Shown: positions 51,989-62,341 of the stretch, in pieces
Numbering within the stretch: position 1 is the first letter of the stretch
Layout: each line of letters opens with the position of its first letter
Assembly: GCA_019448385.1 (NCBI GenBank)
Contig: JAGTXO010000036.1
Location: forward strand, 124,001-188,000
From: Diacronema lutheri
Lineage: Eukaryota; Haptophyta; Pavlovophyceae; Pavlovales; Pavlovaceae
Length of the DNA stretch: 64,000 nucleotides
Direction of reading: 5' to 3'
Notes under the pieces: model-generated
Told to the model about the DNA's origin: nothing
What the model saw: only the letters and a program-made list of their open reading frames with translations
Database searches by the model: none
Position numbers and translations under genes: made by a program

Positions 51989-52084
51989 TGGGCACGAGCT
52001 CCCGGCTCAGCCGGACTCTGCGGCTGTGCCCGGTTCCCATCTTTGGTCGGCAAAAAGCAGCCGTGACGCCTGCTCTGTGACGCA
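51989..52084. promoter_or_regulatory. Divergent promoter, GAR1 / coiled-coil gene
   Basis: 96 bp between start codons. Contains CTTTGGTCGGCAAAAAGCAG (from 52041), again an A-run beside GC. Confidence 0.5.
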
Positions 52085-55000
52085 ATGGTTGAAGGCGTCG
52101 AGCCGCCGAAGGCGCCTTCGGCGCCGTTCGAGTTTGACTTTTTGATGGACGTCAGCGCGCCCGTCGCGCCCGCCGCCGCGCCACCACAAGCGCCTCCACT
52201 CGCGCCCGCTCTGCCGCCGCCCACGCCGCCTGCTCCCGTGGCCAGCCCGTCGCCGCCGCCGGCCTCCGCTGCCGAGGGCGAGCTGTTGCGCGCGCCATTC
52301 GCGGCGGCGACGCCGTCGTCGGCGCGGCGCGACTCGTCGCTCACCTCGCCGCTGCAGCACGCCTTCGAGCAGATTGCCGACACGCTACGCGAGCGCGCCG
52401 CGAGCGTGCACTCGCTCGAGGAAGAGCAGCGGCGGCTGGCGATCCACTCGCGCGAGCGCGAGTCCAAGCTGCTCGCGCTCGAGCGCGAGGCGCGCACGTG
52501 GCGCGAGAGCGCGACGGGCGCGCTCGCCGAGGCCGAGTCGATGCGCGAGGCCGTCGCGCACGCCGACGCCGCGCGGCGCGCCGCCGAGGCCGAGCGCGAC
52601 GTGACGCGGCGCGACGCGGCGCAGGCGGCGCGCGACGCGGCGGATGAGGTGGCGCGCGCGCGGCAGGCGGCGTCCGAGACGGCGCGCGCCGGCAAGGCGG
52701 CATCGGACGCGCTCGCGTTGACGCGCACCAAGCTTGAGGCGCTGCGCGAGGAGCACAACGAGTCGGGCGCGCAGCTGCAGCGCCTGAGCGCGCAGCTGCG
52801 CGCGGCGAACAAGGCGCACGAGGATGCCGAGCATCAGCTCTTCCTCGCACGGCAGCGCGAGAAGGCGCTGCGCGATGCGGCGGACGACGCGACGGCGGCG
52901 CACGCGCGCGCGCTTGACGAGGCGGCCGCGCCAGTCGTCGCACCGGCCGTCCAGGCCGAGCTCGCCGCCGCGCGCGGCGCGCTCGCGGAGGCGAACGCCG
53001 CCGATTCGCGCCTTCGCGCGCAGCTCGTCGCCGCGCTCGCCGACGCGCGCGACGCGCGCGCGGACGCTGCGGCCGAGCGCGGCGCTGCGGCTGACGCGCG
53101 CGCGACGCTCGAGGCAGCGCGCGTCGAGCTCAATGCGGCGGCGGCGCTCCGCGCGGACGCCGTGGCGCGCGCCGTCGCGGACGCAGAGGCGCGCGCCGCC
53201 GCGGACGCGCGCGCGCACGCGCTCGCGACGGCGGTCGCGGCGGCGGAGGCGCGCGCCGAGGCGGCGTTCGCGAGCGCGCGGCGCCCGAGCGGCGGCGGAG
53301 GCGCGACGGTCGCGCACGAGCGCGTGCCTGCGATCATGGTACGCGAGCCATCGGAGCCGAGCGCCATGATGTCTCGCGCCTGTGCGCCGCGCGCCGCGCG
53401 CGCCGACGCGGCCGGCGACGGCGGCGAGCTGGCGCTGCTGCGCGCGCAGCTCGCGGCGGCGCAAGAGGCGGCGCGCGACGAGCGGCTGAACGCCGAGCGG
53501 CAGCGCCAGAAGGCCGCCACCGTCACGTCGTCGCTCAAGCACGCGCGCGTGCTTGAGGCGTCGTTACGTCTCGACCTCGCGTGCGCACACGCTGAGATGC
53601 GAACGCTCACCGCGCTCGCCGCGGACGCGGACGGCGAGCTTGCCGCCGCCGCCGCCGCCGCGCACGCCGCCGCGGACGCCGCCGCGGACGCCGCCCTCGC
53701 GCGCGCCGAGACGCCGCAACCCGGCACGCCGGGCCGTCGGGGCTCGCGCGCGCTCGCGGTGGAGGACGCGCGCGCCGCGGCGCGCGAGGTGGCCGGCGGG
53801 ACGGCCGGCGGCGGCGATGGCGCGAGCGTGACCGCGCCGCCATCGAACGCCGAAGAAGCCACGACGCAGCGCGAGCTGCTCTCTGTCGAGTCGCTCCGTC
53901 GCGTCGTCTCAATCCTGACGCCCAAGGCGCAGCTCGCCGACTCGCTCGCGCAGACGCTCTCGCGCATGCAGGAGGAGCTGCACCGCGTACGAGAGGAGGC
54001 GGACCACGAGCTGAGCAGGATGGCGACGGAGCATGCCGCCTCGATCGAAGCGAGCGACGCGAGCGTAGCGGAGTGGGTTCGGCTGCTCCACGAGCATGAG
54101 GCGGCGCACGCGCGCGACAACCTCGAGCGCGAATCGGAGCTCGCCGAGCTGCGCGCGCGCATTGCCGAGAGCAATGCTGCGTCGTTCGCGCTTGGCCGCG
54201 CGGATGCGGCCGGCGCGTCTGAGCTCGCGGACCGGCGGCCGCCGGCGGACGCGCCCGCCAACGGACGCGCAGATGGCGGTCACGGCGGCGGCGACGACGA
54301 CGGCGGCGCGCGCGCGCCCGCGCCGCCGCAGCCGCCGGCCGCGTCGCCGCGCAGCGCGCGCGCGCCCGGCCGCGCGGCGCGGTGCGGCGGCGACGCGGCC
54401 GACGTTGGCGGCGGCGAGCTGCTCGCGCTCGGCGCGATCGCGGCCGACGGGACGCCCGTGCGCGGCTCAGCGCGCGCGGGCGCGCCGGCCGCCGCCGACG
54501 ACGACGGCACGGGCGCGCCCGCGGCGGACGGCGCGGTCGTCGTTGCGATGGCGATGGCCGCCGATGCCGAGCGCGCGCGTGCAGCCGCCGAGGCGGCGCG
54601 CGGCGCGGCCGAGGCGGCGCGCGGCGCGGCGCTCGCCGACGCCGACGGCGCGGCGCGCGCGCTGCACGCGGCGGAGGCGGCGCTCGCGGGTGCGAGCGCG
54701 GCGGCCGCCGAGGCGCGCGTCGGCCTCTCGGCGCTCGCCGGCGCGCTCGCCGACGCCGAGGTGCGCAGCGAGGCCGACGCGCGGCGGCGCGCGCTTGGCA
54801 GCGCGCTCGAGGCCGACCTCGGCGCGACGCGCGCGCGCGCGTCCGCGCAGCTCGAGCTGCTGCGCGCGCGCTCGAGGGAGCTGGGCGCGCGTGAGGCGGA
54901 GCGCGCGGCCGGCGCGCGTTCCGCCGCGCCCTCGTCCGCCGGGCCGGCGACGCGCTCCGCCGAGGCGGACGGCGCGTCTCGCGCGCGCGGCGCGCACGCG

Positions 55001-58000
55001 GACGAGCGCGAGGCCGCGCGGCTGTGCGCGCAGCTCGACGCGATGGAGCAGAGCGCGCGCGTCGAGCTCGCGCTCTGCCGGCAGAAGGCGGCTCTCGTCG
55101 ACTCGATCCACGAGCAGATCGCCGCGCTCGGCGAGACTGCGCGCCAGCAGGAGTTGCTCAACGCCGAGCTCGCGCGGCTGCGCGCCGACCCGGAGATGCC
55201 GTCGGACGAGGACACGCGCGAGCTCGGCGTTGAGCTCGGCCGCGTCGTGGCGCGGCGCGAGGAGGCGCTTGCGCTGCGCGAGCAGATTTGGCAGCAGCGT
55301 GTGCTGCTCGAGGCGGAGCTGCGCCGCGCGGCGGAGGACGACCAGGGCCTGCGCGGCGCCCTTTCGCAGCTGCGCGCGGAGGAAGAGCGCGTCGCCGCCC
55401 TCACCGACCGCCTCGAGATCGCACGCGACGCGTCGCGCCGCTGCGCCGCGCTGCGCGCCGAGCTGGACGACGAATTGCCCGCGCTGCGCAGGCAGCGGCA
55501 GGCGCTCGCTGGCGCGCGGCGCGCCGTGCTCGCCGCGCAGGCCGACGCGGCCGATGCGGACGCGTTGCGCCAGGCGCGCGCCGAGGCGGCCGCAAAGGCG
55601 GCGAGCGCGCGCGCGCTGCGTGCCGCGCCGCTCGCCGGGCAGCGCGTCAGTCGGCGTGGCGCCGGCGGCGCGGGCACGCCGCTCGGCGGCGCGGCCAACG
55701 GCTTTGCGCTCCCCTTTGGCACGCCTGAGACCCTCGCGCCGCGCCGGACCGGTGACGGCGACGGCGCGCCCGGATCGGCCGCGCCGTCCGCCGCCGTGTG
55801 GGAGCGCGCGCTCTTCCGCTCGCGCGCGCAGGCGGCGGACGACGAGCAGCATGCGGAGCAGGCGGAGCTGCGCGAGTCGCTCGCCGACATGGAGCGCGTG
55901 CGCGCCTCGCTCGAGCACGAGCGCGCCGCGCTGCGCGCTCGAAAGGGGCTGCTCGACGCGCTGCACGCGGACGTGGCCGCGCTGCGCTTTGAGAGCAGCG
56001 GCGGTGGCGGTGGCGGCGCGGCCGGCGGCGGCAGCTCGTACGTCGAGCCGCGGCTGCAGCGCGAGCTCGAGTCGGCGCGCCGCGAGATTGCCGTTGCCCT
56101 CGCGCAGCGCCACGCCGACGCCGCCGCGTTCCGCGCGCAGCTGCAGCACGCGCGCGCCGAGCGTGCCGATGCGATCGCGGCGCTCGACGAGACGATCGCC
56201 GACATGCGCGAGCGCGTGGACGCGGCCGACGCGCTGCGCGAGGAGCTGTACGTCGCGCGCGTCGGCGCGCACGAGGCGGCGGTCAGCGCCGACGCGCTCG
56301 CCGCCGAGCGCGACGCGCTGCGCGACGAGCTGCACGAGGCGCTCGCGGCGGTCGCTGACGCGCGCAGGCAGCTGAGGCTGAGCGCGGCGGCGGCTGAGGA
56401 AGATGCGCGCGCGGCCGAGGCGGAGGCGCGCGCGCTCGACGCGCTCGACGCCGACGAGGCCGCCGCCGCGCGCGCGGCCGGCGTGCTCGGCGCCGAGCGC
56501 GCCGCCAACGGCGACGGCGGCCACGGCCTCTCGCGCGCGCGCGCACCGCGCGTTGCGCTCGCGACGGCCGACGGCCGCAAGCGCGGCGCGCGCGCGCGCG
56601 CGGTGCCCTCCGTCTCGGTGACGGACGTGAGCACGGACGACACGCGCGCCGACGCCAACGGCGCGAGCGCGGGCGTGCACGCCGCGCCGGACGCGAGTGC
56701 GGGCGCGGTTGGCGCGGTTGGCGCTACCGCGGACGGCGGCGCGGCGTGCACGCCCGCGCGCAGGTCCGCGCCCGACGCGTTCGCGCCCGCGCGCAGCCCG
56801 TCGTTTGGGTCGGGCGGGCGCGACCAGTCGGCCGGTGGCAGCCGGCACGCGTTGATTGACGAACTGCGCAACGAGGTCGCGCTGCTCAAGAAGGCACGCG
56901 TCGCACGCCGCACGCGCGCGCGCGCGCGCGCACGCGGCCGCTCTCCAACCCGCGCGCGTTGGTCCCTCATTCACCCACCCCACCCCATCCCACCCCATCC
57001 CATCCCATTTCATCCCATCCCATCCCATCCGTACCCATCCCATCCCGCCCCACCCCATCCCACCCGTACCCATCCCATCCCATCCCATCCCATCCCATCC
57101 GTACCCATCCCATCCCGCCCCACCCCATCCCACCCGTACCCATCCCATCCCATCCCATCCCATCCCATCCCATCCCATCCCATCCCACCCTCAGGCCGCG
57201 AGCGGCGCCTCAGACGACGAGCTGCTCGCGCTGCGCAGGAAGGCGCGCGAGCTCGACGCGCTGCACGTGCGCGCACCGACGCGCCGCTTGCGCCCACCGC
57301 GCCGCGGGCCGAGCAGGCGTGCGGGCGCGCAGTGCCCGTGTACGCCTGTCCAACGGCCGCTGCCTGCGACGTGCGAAACCCCATCCACCCCCCATTTCTC
57401 CACCCCCTCTCCCTTCTGTCGCGCAGGGCGAAATGGATGCCCTGCGCATGCAGGCGGATCTTGTCCGGCTGCTGCAGGCGGAGCTCGAGGACCTGCGCAC
57501 GCAGCTGCGCGCGCAGCCGGCGGGCGACAAGGCGCGCGCCGGCGGCGGCGGCGGCGACAAGGACAGCCTCTCCAAGGCGGAACGCGCCGAGCTGAAGCGC
57601 AGGGCGGCGCAGGCGGACTCGCTCGAGGCAGAATTGAGCAGTGCGCGCGGCGCGGCGCGTCAAGCGGCCATTCTGAGCGGCGAGAACGAGGAGCTGCGCA
57701 CGCAGGCCACGCAGCTCTCCGAGGCGCGCCAGCGGCTGATGGATGACCTCGAGCGCGCCGAAGCGGAGGTGCGCCGCGGCGCGAGGCGCGCGCACGCCGC
57801 GCCGTTCGCGCCCGCGGACCGCGCGCGCGCGCGCGCTCCGCGGGCGCGAACGGCGCGGCGTCGGTCGGGGGCGCGATACCCGCCGCGCGCGCGCGCGCCT
57901 CGCGTGCACCTCACCCCGCCCGCCATTGCCCTGTCCGCGCCCTTTGCCGTTGCCCGCCATCGACGGGCGCAGCTGGAGAGCGCGCGCGCGCTGCTCGCAG

Positions 58001-58539
58001 GCCGTGACGAGACGATCACGCAGCTGCGCACGCGCCTCGCGCAGGCCGAGGCGCATGGCGCCCGCGGCGCAGATGGCGCGGCGGTCGAACGGCACGAGCC
58101 GCAGAGTGTCACGCCACCGCGCTCGCCGGGCAAAAGCCCGGCGAATACGCCCGTTGTAGCCTCGTCATGGTTTGGCTCGAGCGGCGGCAAGAAGCTGAGC
58201 ACGAGCAAACAGGCCAGCGCCGACGCGGCCGGGCGGCAACCGTCGCCCAGCGCGACCGCGCCCGGCCGCTCGTCGCTCGAGCACAGCGCCGCGGAGAAGC
58301 TCGCGCGCGAGCGGCTGCGCGAGGCGGAGCTCGCGCTCGAGACGCAGCAGCGCATGTACAAGGCGCACATCGCCGACCTGACCACCGAGCTGGGCACCAT
58401 CGGTGTGGGCGCGAGCACACTCGGCAGCTCGCTTGCCGAGATGGACGGCGAGCTCGCGCGCAAGGAGGAGCGGTTGCGCTCGCTGCGCGCCGACCTTGAG
58501 CAGCTCACGGCGCTCCTGACGCACAGCCAGCGCGGTTGA
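52085..58539 (+). CDS. Long coiled-coil protein, four exons
   Basis: Exons 52085-56899, 57195-57266, 57427-57768, 57973-58539 (1931 residues). Introns 295, 160 and 204 bp, all phase 0. Intron 1 has two possible donors: GT at 56900, or GC at 56894 (AAG|GCACGC), which would drop two residues. A short Pro/Ala-rich N-terminus is followed by almost continuous heptad-type helix (for example LEEEQRRLAIHSRERESKLL, IHEQIAALGETARQQELLNA, ELARKEERLRSLRADLEQLT) broken by Gly/Ala-rich linkers. No catalytic domain is recognised. Such proteins are structural (golgin-, centrosome- or cytoskeleton-like), but the family cannot be named. Joined helices stay in heptad register across the introns. Confidence 0.78.
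56970..57190 (+). repeat. CATCC-type tandem repeat filling intron 1
   Basis: Over 200 bp of CATCCCATCCCATCC with higher-order blocks containing CCGTACCCATCCCATCCCGC, present at least twice about 69 bp apart. It lies within intron 1 of the coiled-coil gene, just before the acceptor CCACCCTCAG. Confidence 0.9.
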
Positions 58540-58628
58540 GCGGCGCAGCAGCGGCGAACTGGCCGGGCAATAGAGCGCCTTGCGGTGGCGGGGTTTCACT
58601 GTCCGTGTGATCGAGGCCGACGCCCACG

Positions 58629-61600
58629 ATGGAGGGTGGGACGCACGTGATCGGCCCACTCCTCGATCCGTCCACGGGCGCGCTGCACCCGGCGTGCGCC
58701 GCGGCGCTTGGCCGGATCTTCCGCTGCTGCGACGAGGATGCGGATGGCGCGCTCTCGGCGCGCGAGCTTCGCCGGCTGCACGCGCACAGCTTTGGCTTCG
58801 ACCTCGCGCCGGACGAGACGGCGGCGCTTTTCCGCCTCGTCGCAGACAACCTGCCGGAGGGTGTGCGCGGTGCACGGGCGGGTGGCGAGCCGGGCGCATT
58901 GGCGAGTGAGCCCGCCTTGCTGCTTCCCGGCCTACTGTTCCTTGCCGCGCTCTTCCTCGAGCGCGACGAACCGGCCACGCCCGCGCCGTCCGGCGAGGCG
59001 CCGGCGGCCGGCGCGCCGGCGGCTGCAGACCAAGCCGCGCCGGCTGACTCCGCGACGGAGTCTGGTCGCGAGCGGCTGCGCGGCGAGGCTGCCGCGCCGA
59101 TGGCCGCCCAGCTACCGCCGCGCGGCGAGGGCGCGATCCTCTCGCTGCTGCGCGCGTTTGGCCACGGCGGCGCGTCGCTTCGCGTCGGCGAGGCGCATGC
59201 GAGCCTGCCCGCGGTCGAGCAGCTCGCGGGCAGCCGGCCTCGCAGCCGAGGCCGTCTGCGCGGCCGACTGCAATCAGCCGCGCCCGGCGGCTCCGCCCGG
59301 CTGCAGCTGAGCGCGAGCGGGCGCGCGCGGCTGTGTTCGCTTCTCTCGTCACACCTGCCGTGTGTGCACCTGCGCGCCGATCCGGCCACGCGCGGCGACG
59401 AGATCGCGGGCAGCCGAACGCTCGTGTGGAGCGAGGCGCTGGCGACGCTGCTGCCACCGCTGCCTGCGCGCACGAGCGGCGACGCGCCGCGCGCGGCGGC
59501 GCACGGCCGCGCGCGGCATCCGCCCGGCAGCGAGCGTGGCGATCTTGCGTGTGCGCCATCAACGGCCCCGCGGGCAGGCGCGGCGCGCGGAGCGATGGCG
59601 ACCGCCACGACCGCCGCGACCGCCGTTGTCGCCTCGGCCGCCGCGGCCGTGGAGCACGCCGGCGCGCGCCACGTGGCTGCAGCCGGCGCGGGCGCAGCCG
59701 CGGCGTGCGCAGCGGCGGCCGCTGCAGCCACGCCAATCGCAGGTGCCGACGGCGAGCGCGAGCGCGCGCAGCAGTTGCGCGACGAGCGCGCGGCCGCGCT
59801 CGACGCGCAGGCCGCGGACGCGCTCGCCGCGATGCTCGCGCTCGGCCCGCGCGCGCACGTCGCGCAACAGCAACAGCGCCCGTTCGTCCCGGCGGCGCGT
59901 GCGCAGATCGGCCGCGCCACAGCGCAGCCTCCCGAGGGGGCGCCAGCGGAAGCTGGCCGCGCGCCGGCGGCGCATGCGCAGGCCGAAGCGCATGGCGGCG
60001 GCGGCGCGCGCGCCGCGCTGCCCCCGGGAGCGTGCGCGGCCGTCTCGGCGATCGTGGACGGAGTGGGTGCGCTTGTCCTGCGCAGTCCGGCAGTGGCCGC
60101 GCGCCTGCTCGCGCACATTGGCTTCTCGCCCGCGCAGCTCGCGCGCGCGTTTCAAGTCGCGACGCACCGCGCAGCCGAGCAGCGGGGCGAGCGGTGGGCG
60201 GCGGGCGCGCCCCTGCCGGGCCGAGGCGAGTCGAGCACCTCCGCGCAGCACGTGGGCCTACGCGCCGCACCGGCGGGGCAGCCGCCACGGGCGCGGCCCA
60301 CGCGCGCGCCGGCGGACGCGCTCGCACCGCCGGCAGCCGGCGACGCGGTCGACAGGGACGCCATCGCCACGAGCGATCCGTCCCCAGCCGCTCGTCTTGC
60401 GCTCGCTGGCATTGGCGTCGCGCAGCCGCGCATGCAAGCAGAGAGCACACCCGTTGTCTACGTGCGCTGCGCGCTCATTGATGCGCGCGCGCATGCCGCG
60501 ACGCTCGCGCGCAGGCCGTTGGCCGCTGGCCGCGCGCGCACGCCGCCGCCGTCCGCGCCGCCGCCGCCCGTTGTGCCGCCGTGCGCGCACGCGCCGGCGG
60601 CCGCCGCGTGCGGTGCGCCACGGGCGGCGTCCGAGCGCCCGCAGAACGCGCCGGTGGCCAACTCGGCGGACGGCGAGGGCGAGGGCAGGGCCTCGGCGCG
60701 CGAGCTGGCGTCCGCCGCTTTGAGCTTGTCAGAGTCGTCGTCTCTTTCTGACCAGCTGCTCGCGCTCCTCCTCCGGCCCGATCAGCATGGCGGCGGCGGC
60801 GTCGTGCACACACGGCACGTGCCCGCCGGCGCGAGCTTGCTGCACCGCGCACCTTGCAGCACCCACCAGCCACCATCGCCCGCGCAGACCCCGCCGTGCT
60901 CTCAGCGGCGAGTCAGCGACGGGCTGCGTGCGGCCGCGCGCACGCTCTCGCCTCAGCCGCCCGCCACCCAGCCGCCATCCACGCCGGCGCGCAACGGGCG
61001 CACGGGCGCGAGCGCGGGCGACGCCGAGGCGCGCGGCGCGTGCGCAGCGGCCGCCGCCGCGAGCGCGCCGTCCCGGCGCGGCGCGCGACCGCCGAGCGCG
61101 CGCGAGGGCGAGCATCCCGCCGCGGGCCCGCAGCTGTGCCTGTGCCTCGAGCTGCTCTTGCCGATCCAGCCGCCCGACTCCGCCGCAGACGGCGGCGGCG
61201 CGAGCCTTCGCGACGGCGTGAAGCGCGCGCACGCGCCCACGCCCGCGCGCGCGCTCCTCGACGCGCTCCGCGCCTACGACTGCGCTGCGCTGCTCTACGG
61301 GCCGCTCGTGACTCCGGAGGACGCGCTGGGCGCGACGCCTGGCGCGGATTGCACGAGACCTCAGAGGACGCCCGGTGCGGATTGCACGATGGCCGCCGGC
61401 GCCGACGGCGACGCCGACGGCGACGCGGACGGCGACGGCTGTGCGGTCGCGGTGCACGCGATGCTGAGCGCTGCTGCCATCGACGCGCTCCCGCTCGCGC
61501 TGCTGGCGAGCAGCGGCGCTCGGCCGCAGCTTCCGCCGCCTCTCATCCCGATCCGGTTTGGCGCGCGCGCGCAGCTCGCCGCGCCCACGGCCGACGTGGG

Positions 61601-62231
61601 CGCGCAGAGGGCGCAGCGTACGGCGAGCATGCACGGCTACTGCAGCGCGTGCGCGCTCCCGCCGCCGCTCGAGATCGACCCGGCCGACGCACCCGCCGCC
61701 GAGCGCGCGCTCGCGCGCCTCGCCGCGGCGGGCACCGACGACCGTTGGAGCAGCCCCGCCCTCGCCCACGTCTCGTCCGCCGCGGCGCGCGCGGCGCGTG
61801 CGCGCGCGCGCGCGAACGCGCTGCGCGCGCTCGGCACGGCCGCGGCGCTCGCCGCAGGCTGCGCGCTCGCTGTCGCGCGAGCGGGCGGCGCGCGCGCGGC
61901 GCTCCGCCTTGCACGCGCCGCGCTCGCGCCCGCGCTCGCGTCGGCACGACATGCCGCGCTCGGCGCGCGCTCGGCCGTGTCGCGCGGCGCGCACGACGCC
62001 GCGGCTGACGCGAGGGGGCGCGCGCGCGAGGCGCGCGCGTTCGCGTCGCACGTCGCCGCGCGCGCGGCGCGCGCTCTTGGCCAGCTCGGCCAGCTCGTCG
62101 CGCCGCTGATTGCGCCCGCAGCCGCGCCACCGCCACCGCCGAGCGCGGGCGGCGTCGTCGAAGGCGGCAGCGAGGGCAGGCCGTCGCTGCGCCACTGGCT
62201 CAGCCTCTCGTCGCGCGCGGGTTGGCCGTGA
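58629..62231 (+). CDS. Miro (mitochondrial Rho)-like protein without N-terminal GTPase
   Basis: 1200 residues from the ATG at 58629. The N-terminus matches the Miro EF-hand region: GPLLDPSTGALHPACAAALG, RIFRCCDEDADGALSARELR (EF loop Asp35, Asp37, Asp39, Glu46), LVADNLPEGV, then the ligand-mimic part LLLPGLLFLAALFLERDE and, after an insertion, ILSLLRAFGHGGASL. Miro normally starts with a Rho-like GTPase, which is absent; only 89 bp separate this ATG from the upstream gene. A remnant of the second GTPase may be YDCAALLYG and IDALPLALLASSGARPQLPP. A weak hydrophobic stretch near residue 1070 (ALGTAAALAAGCALAVARAG) could be the outer-membrane anchor. Much of the middle is low complexity. Divergent family member, medium certainty. 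Confidence 0.66.
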   Translation: MEGGTHVIGPLLDPSTGALHPACAAALGRIFRCCDEDADGALSARELRRLHAHSFGFDLAPDETAALFRLVADNLPEGVRGARAGGEPGALASEPALLLPGLLFLAALFLERDEPATPAPSGEAPAAGAPAAADQAAPADSATESGRERLRGEAAAPMAAQLPPRGEGAILSLLRAFGHGGASLRVGEAHASLPAVEQLAGSRPRSRGRLRGRLQSAAPGGSARLQLSASGRARLCSLLSSHLPCVHLRADPATRGDEIAGSRTLVWSEALATLLPPLPARTSGDAPRAAAHGRARHPPGSERGDLACAPSTAPRAGAARGAMATATTAATAVVASAAAAVEHAGARHVAAAGAGAAAACAAAAAAATPIAGADGERERAQQLRDERAAALDAQAADALAAMLALGPRAHVAQQQQRPFVPAARAQIGRATAQPPEGAPAEAGRAPAAHAQAEAHGGGGARAALPPGACAAVSAIVDGVGALVLRSPAVAARLLAHIGFSPAQLARAFQVATHRAAEQRGERWAAGAPLPGRGESSTSAQHVGLRAAPAGQPPRARPTRAPADALAPPAAGDAVDRDAIATSDPSPAARLALAGIGVAQPRMQAESTPVVYVRCALIDARAHAATLARRPLAAGRARTPPPSAPPPPVVPPCAHAPAAAACGAPRAASERPQNAPVANSADGEGEGRASARELASAALSLSESSSLSDQLLALLLRPDQHGGGGVVHTRHVPAGASLLHRAPCSTHQPPSPAQTPPCSQRRVSDGLRAAARTLSPQPPATQPPSTPARNGRTGASAGDAEARGACAAAAAASAPSRRGARPPSAREGEHPAAGPQLCLCLELLLPIQPPDSAADGGGASLRDGVKRAHAPTPARALLDALRAYDCAALLYGPLVTPEDALGATPGADCTRPQRTPGADCTMAAGADGDADGDADGDGCAVAVHAMLSAAAIDALPLALLASSGARPQLPPPLIPIRFGARAQLAAPTADVGAQRAQRTASMHGYCSACALPPPLEIDPADAPAAERALARLAAAGTDDRWSSPALAHVSSAAARAARARARANALRALGTAAALAAGCALAVARAGGARAALRLARAALAPALASARHAALGARSAVSRGAHDAAADARGRAREARAFASHVAARAARALGQLGQLVAPLIAPAAAPPPPPSAGGVVEGGSEGRPSLRHWLSLSSRAGWP

Positions 62232-62341
62232 GATGCGCTTGCGGGCGGGAAAATACGTGCGCGAGGAATGATTGTGTCCACGCGCGATCAACTCGAACGA
62301 GAGCACAATTTTAAAACCAGCGGCGCCTTCCCGCCGCGCGG

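Noticed and set aside
54280-56970. 896-codon antisense frame over the coiled-coil gene
   Set aside because: Shadow of Ala/Arg/Glu heptads on the sense strand; Ser/Ala-rich with no features.
56970-57190. Possible telomere-like or satellite array
   Set aside because: The CATCC repeats are confined to one intron with exons of the same protein on both sides.
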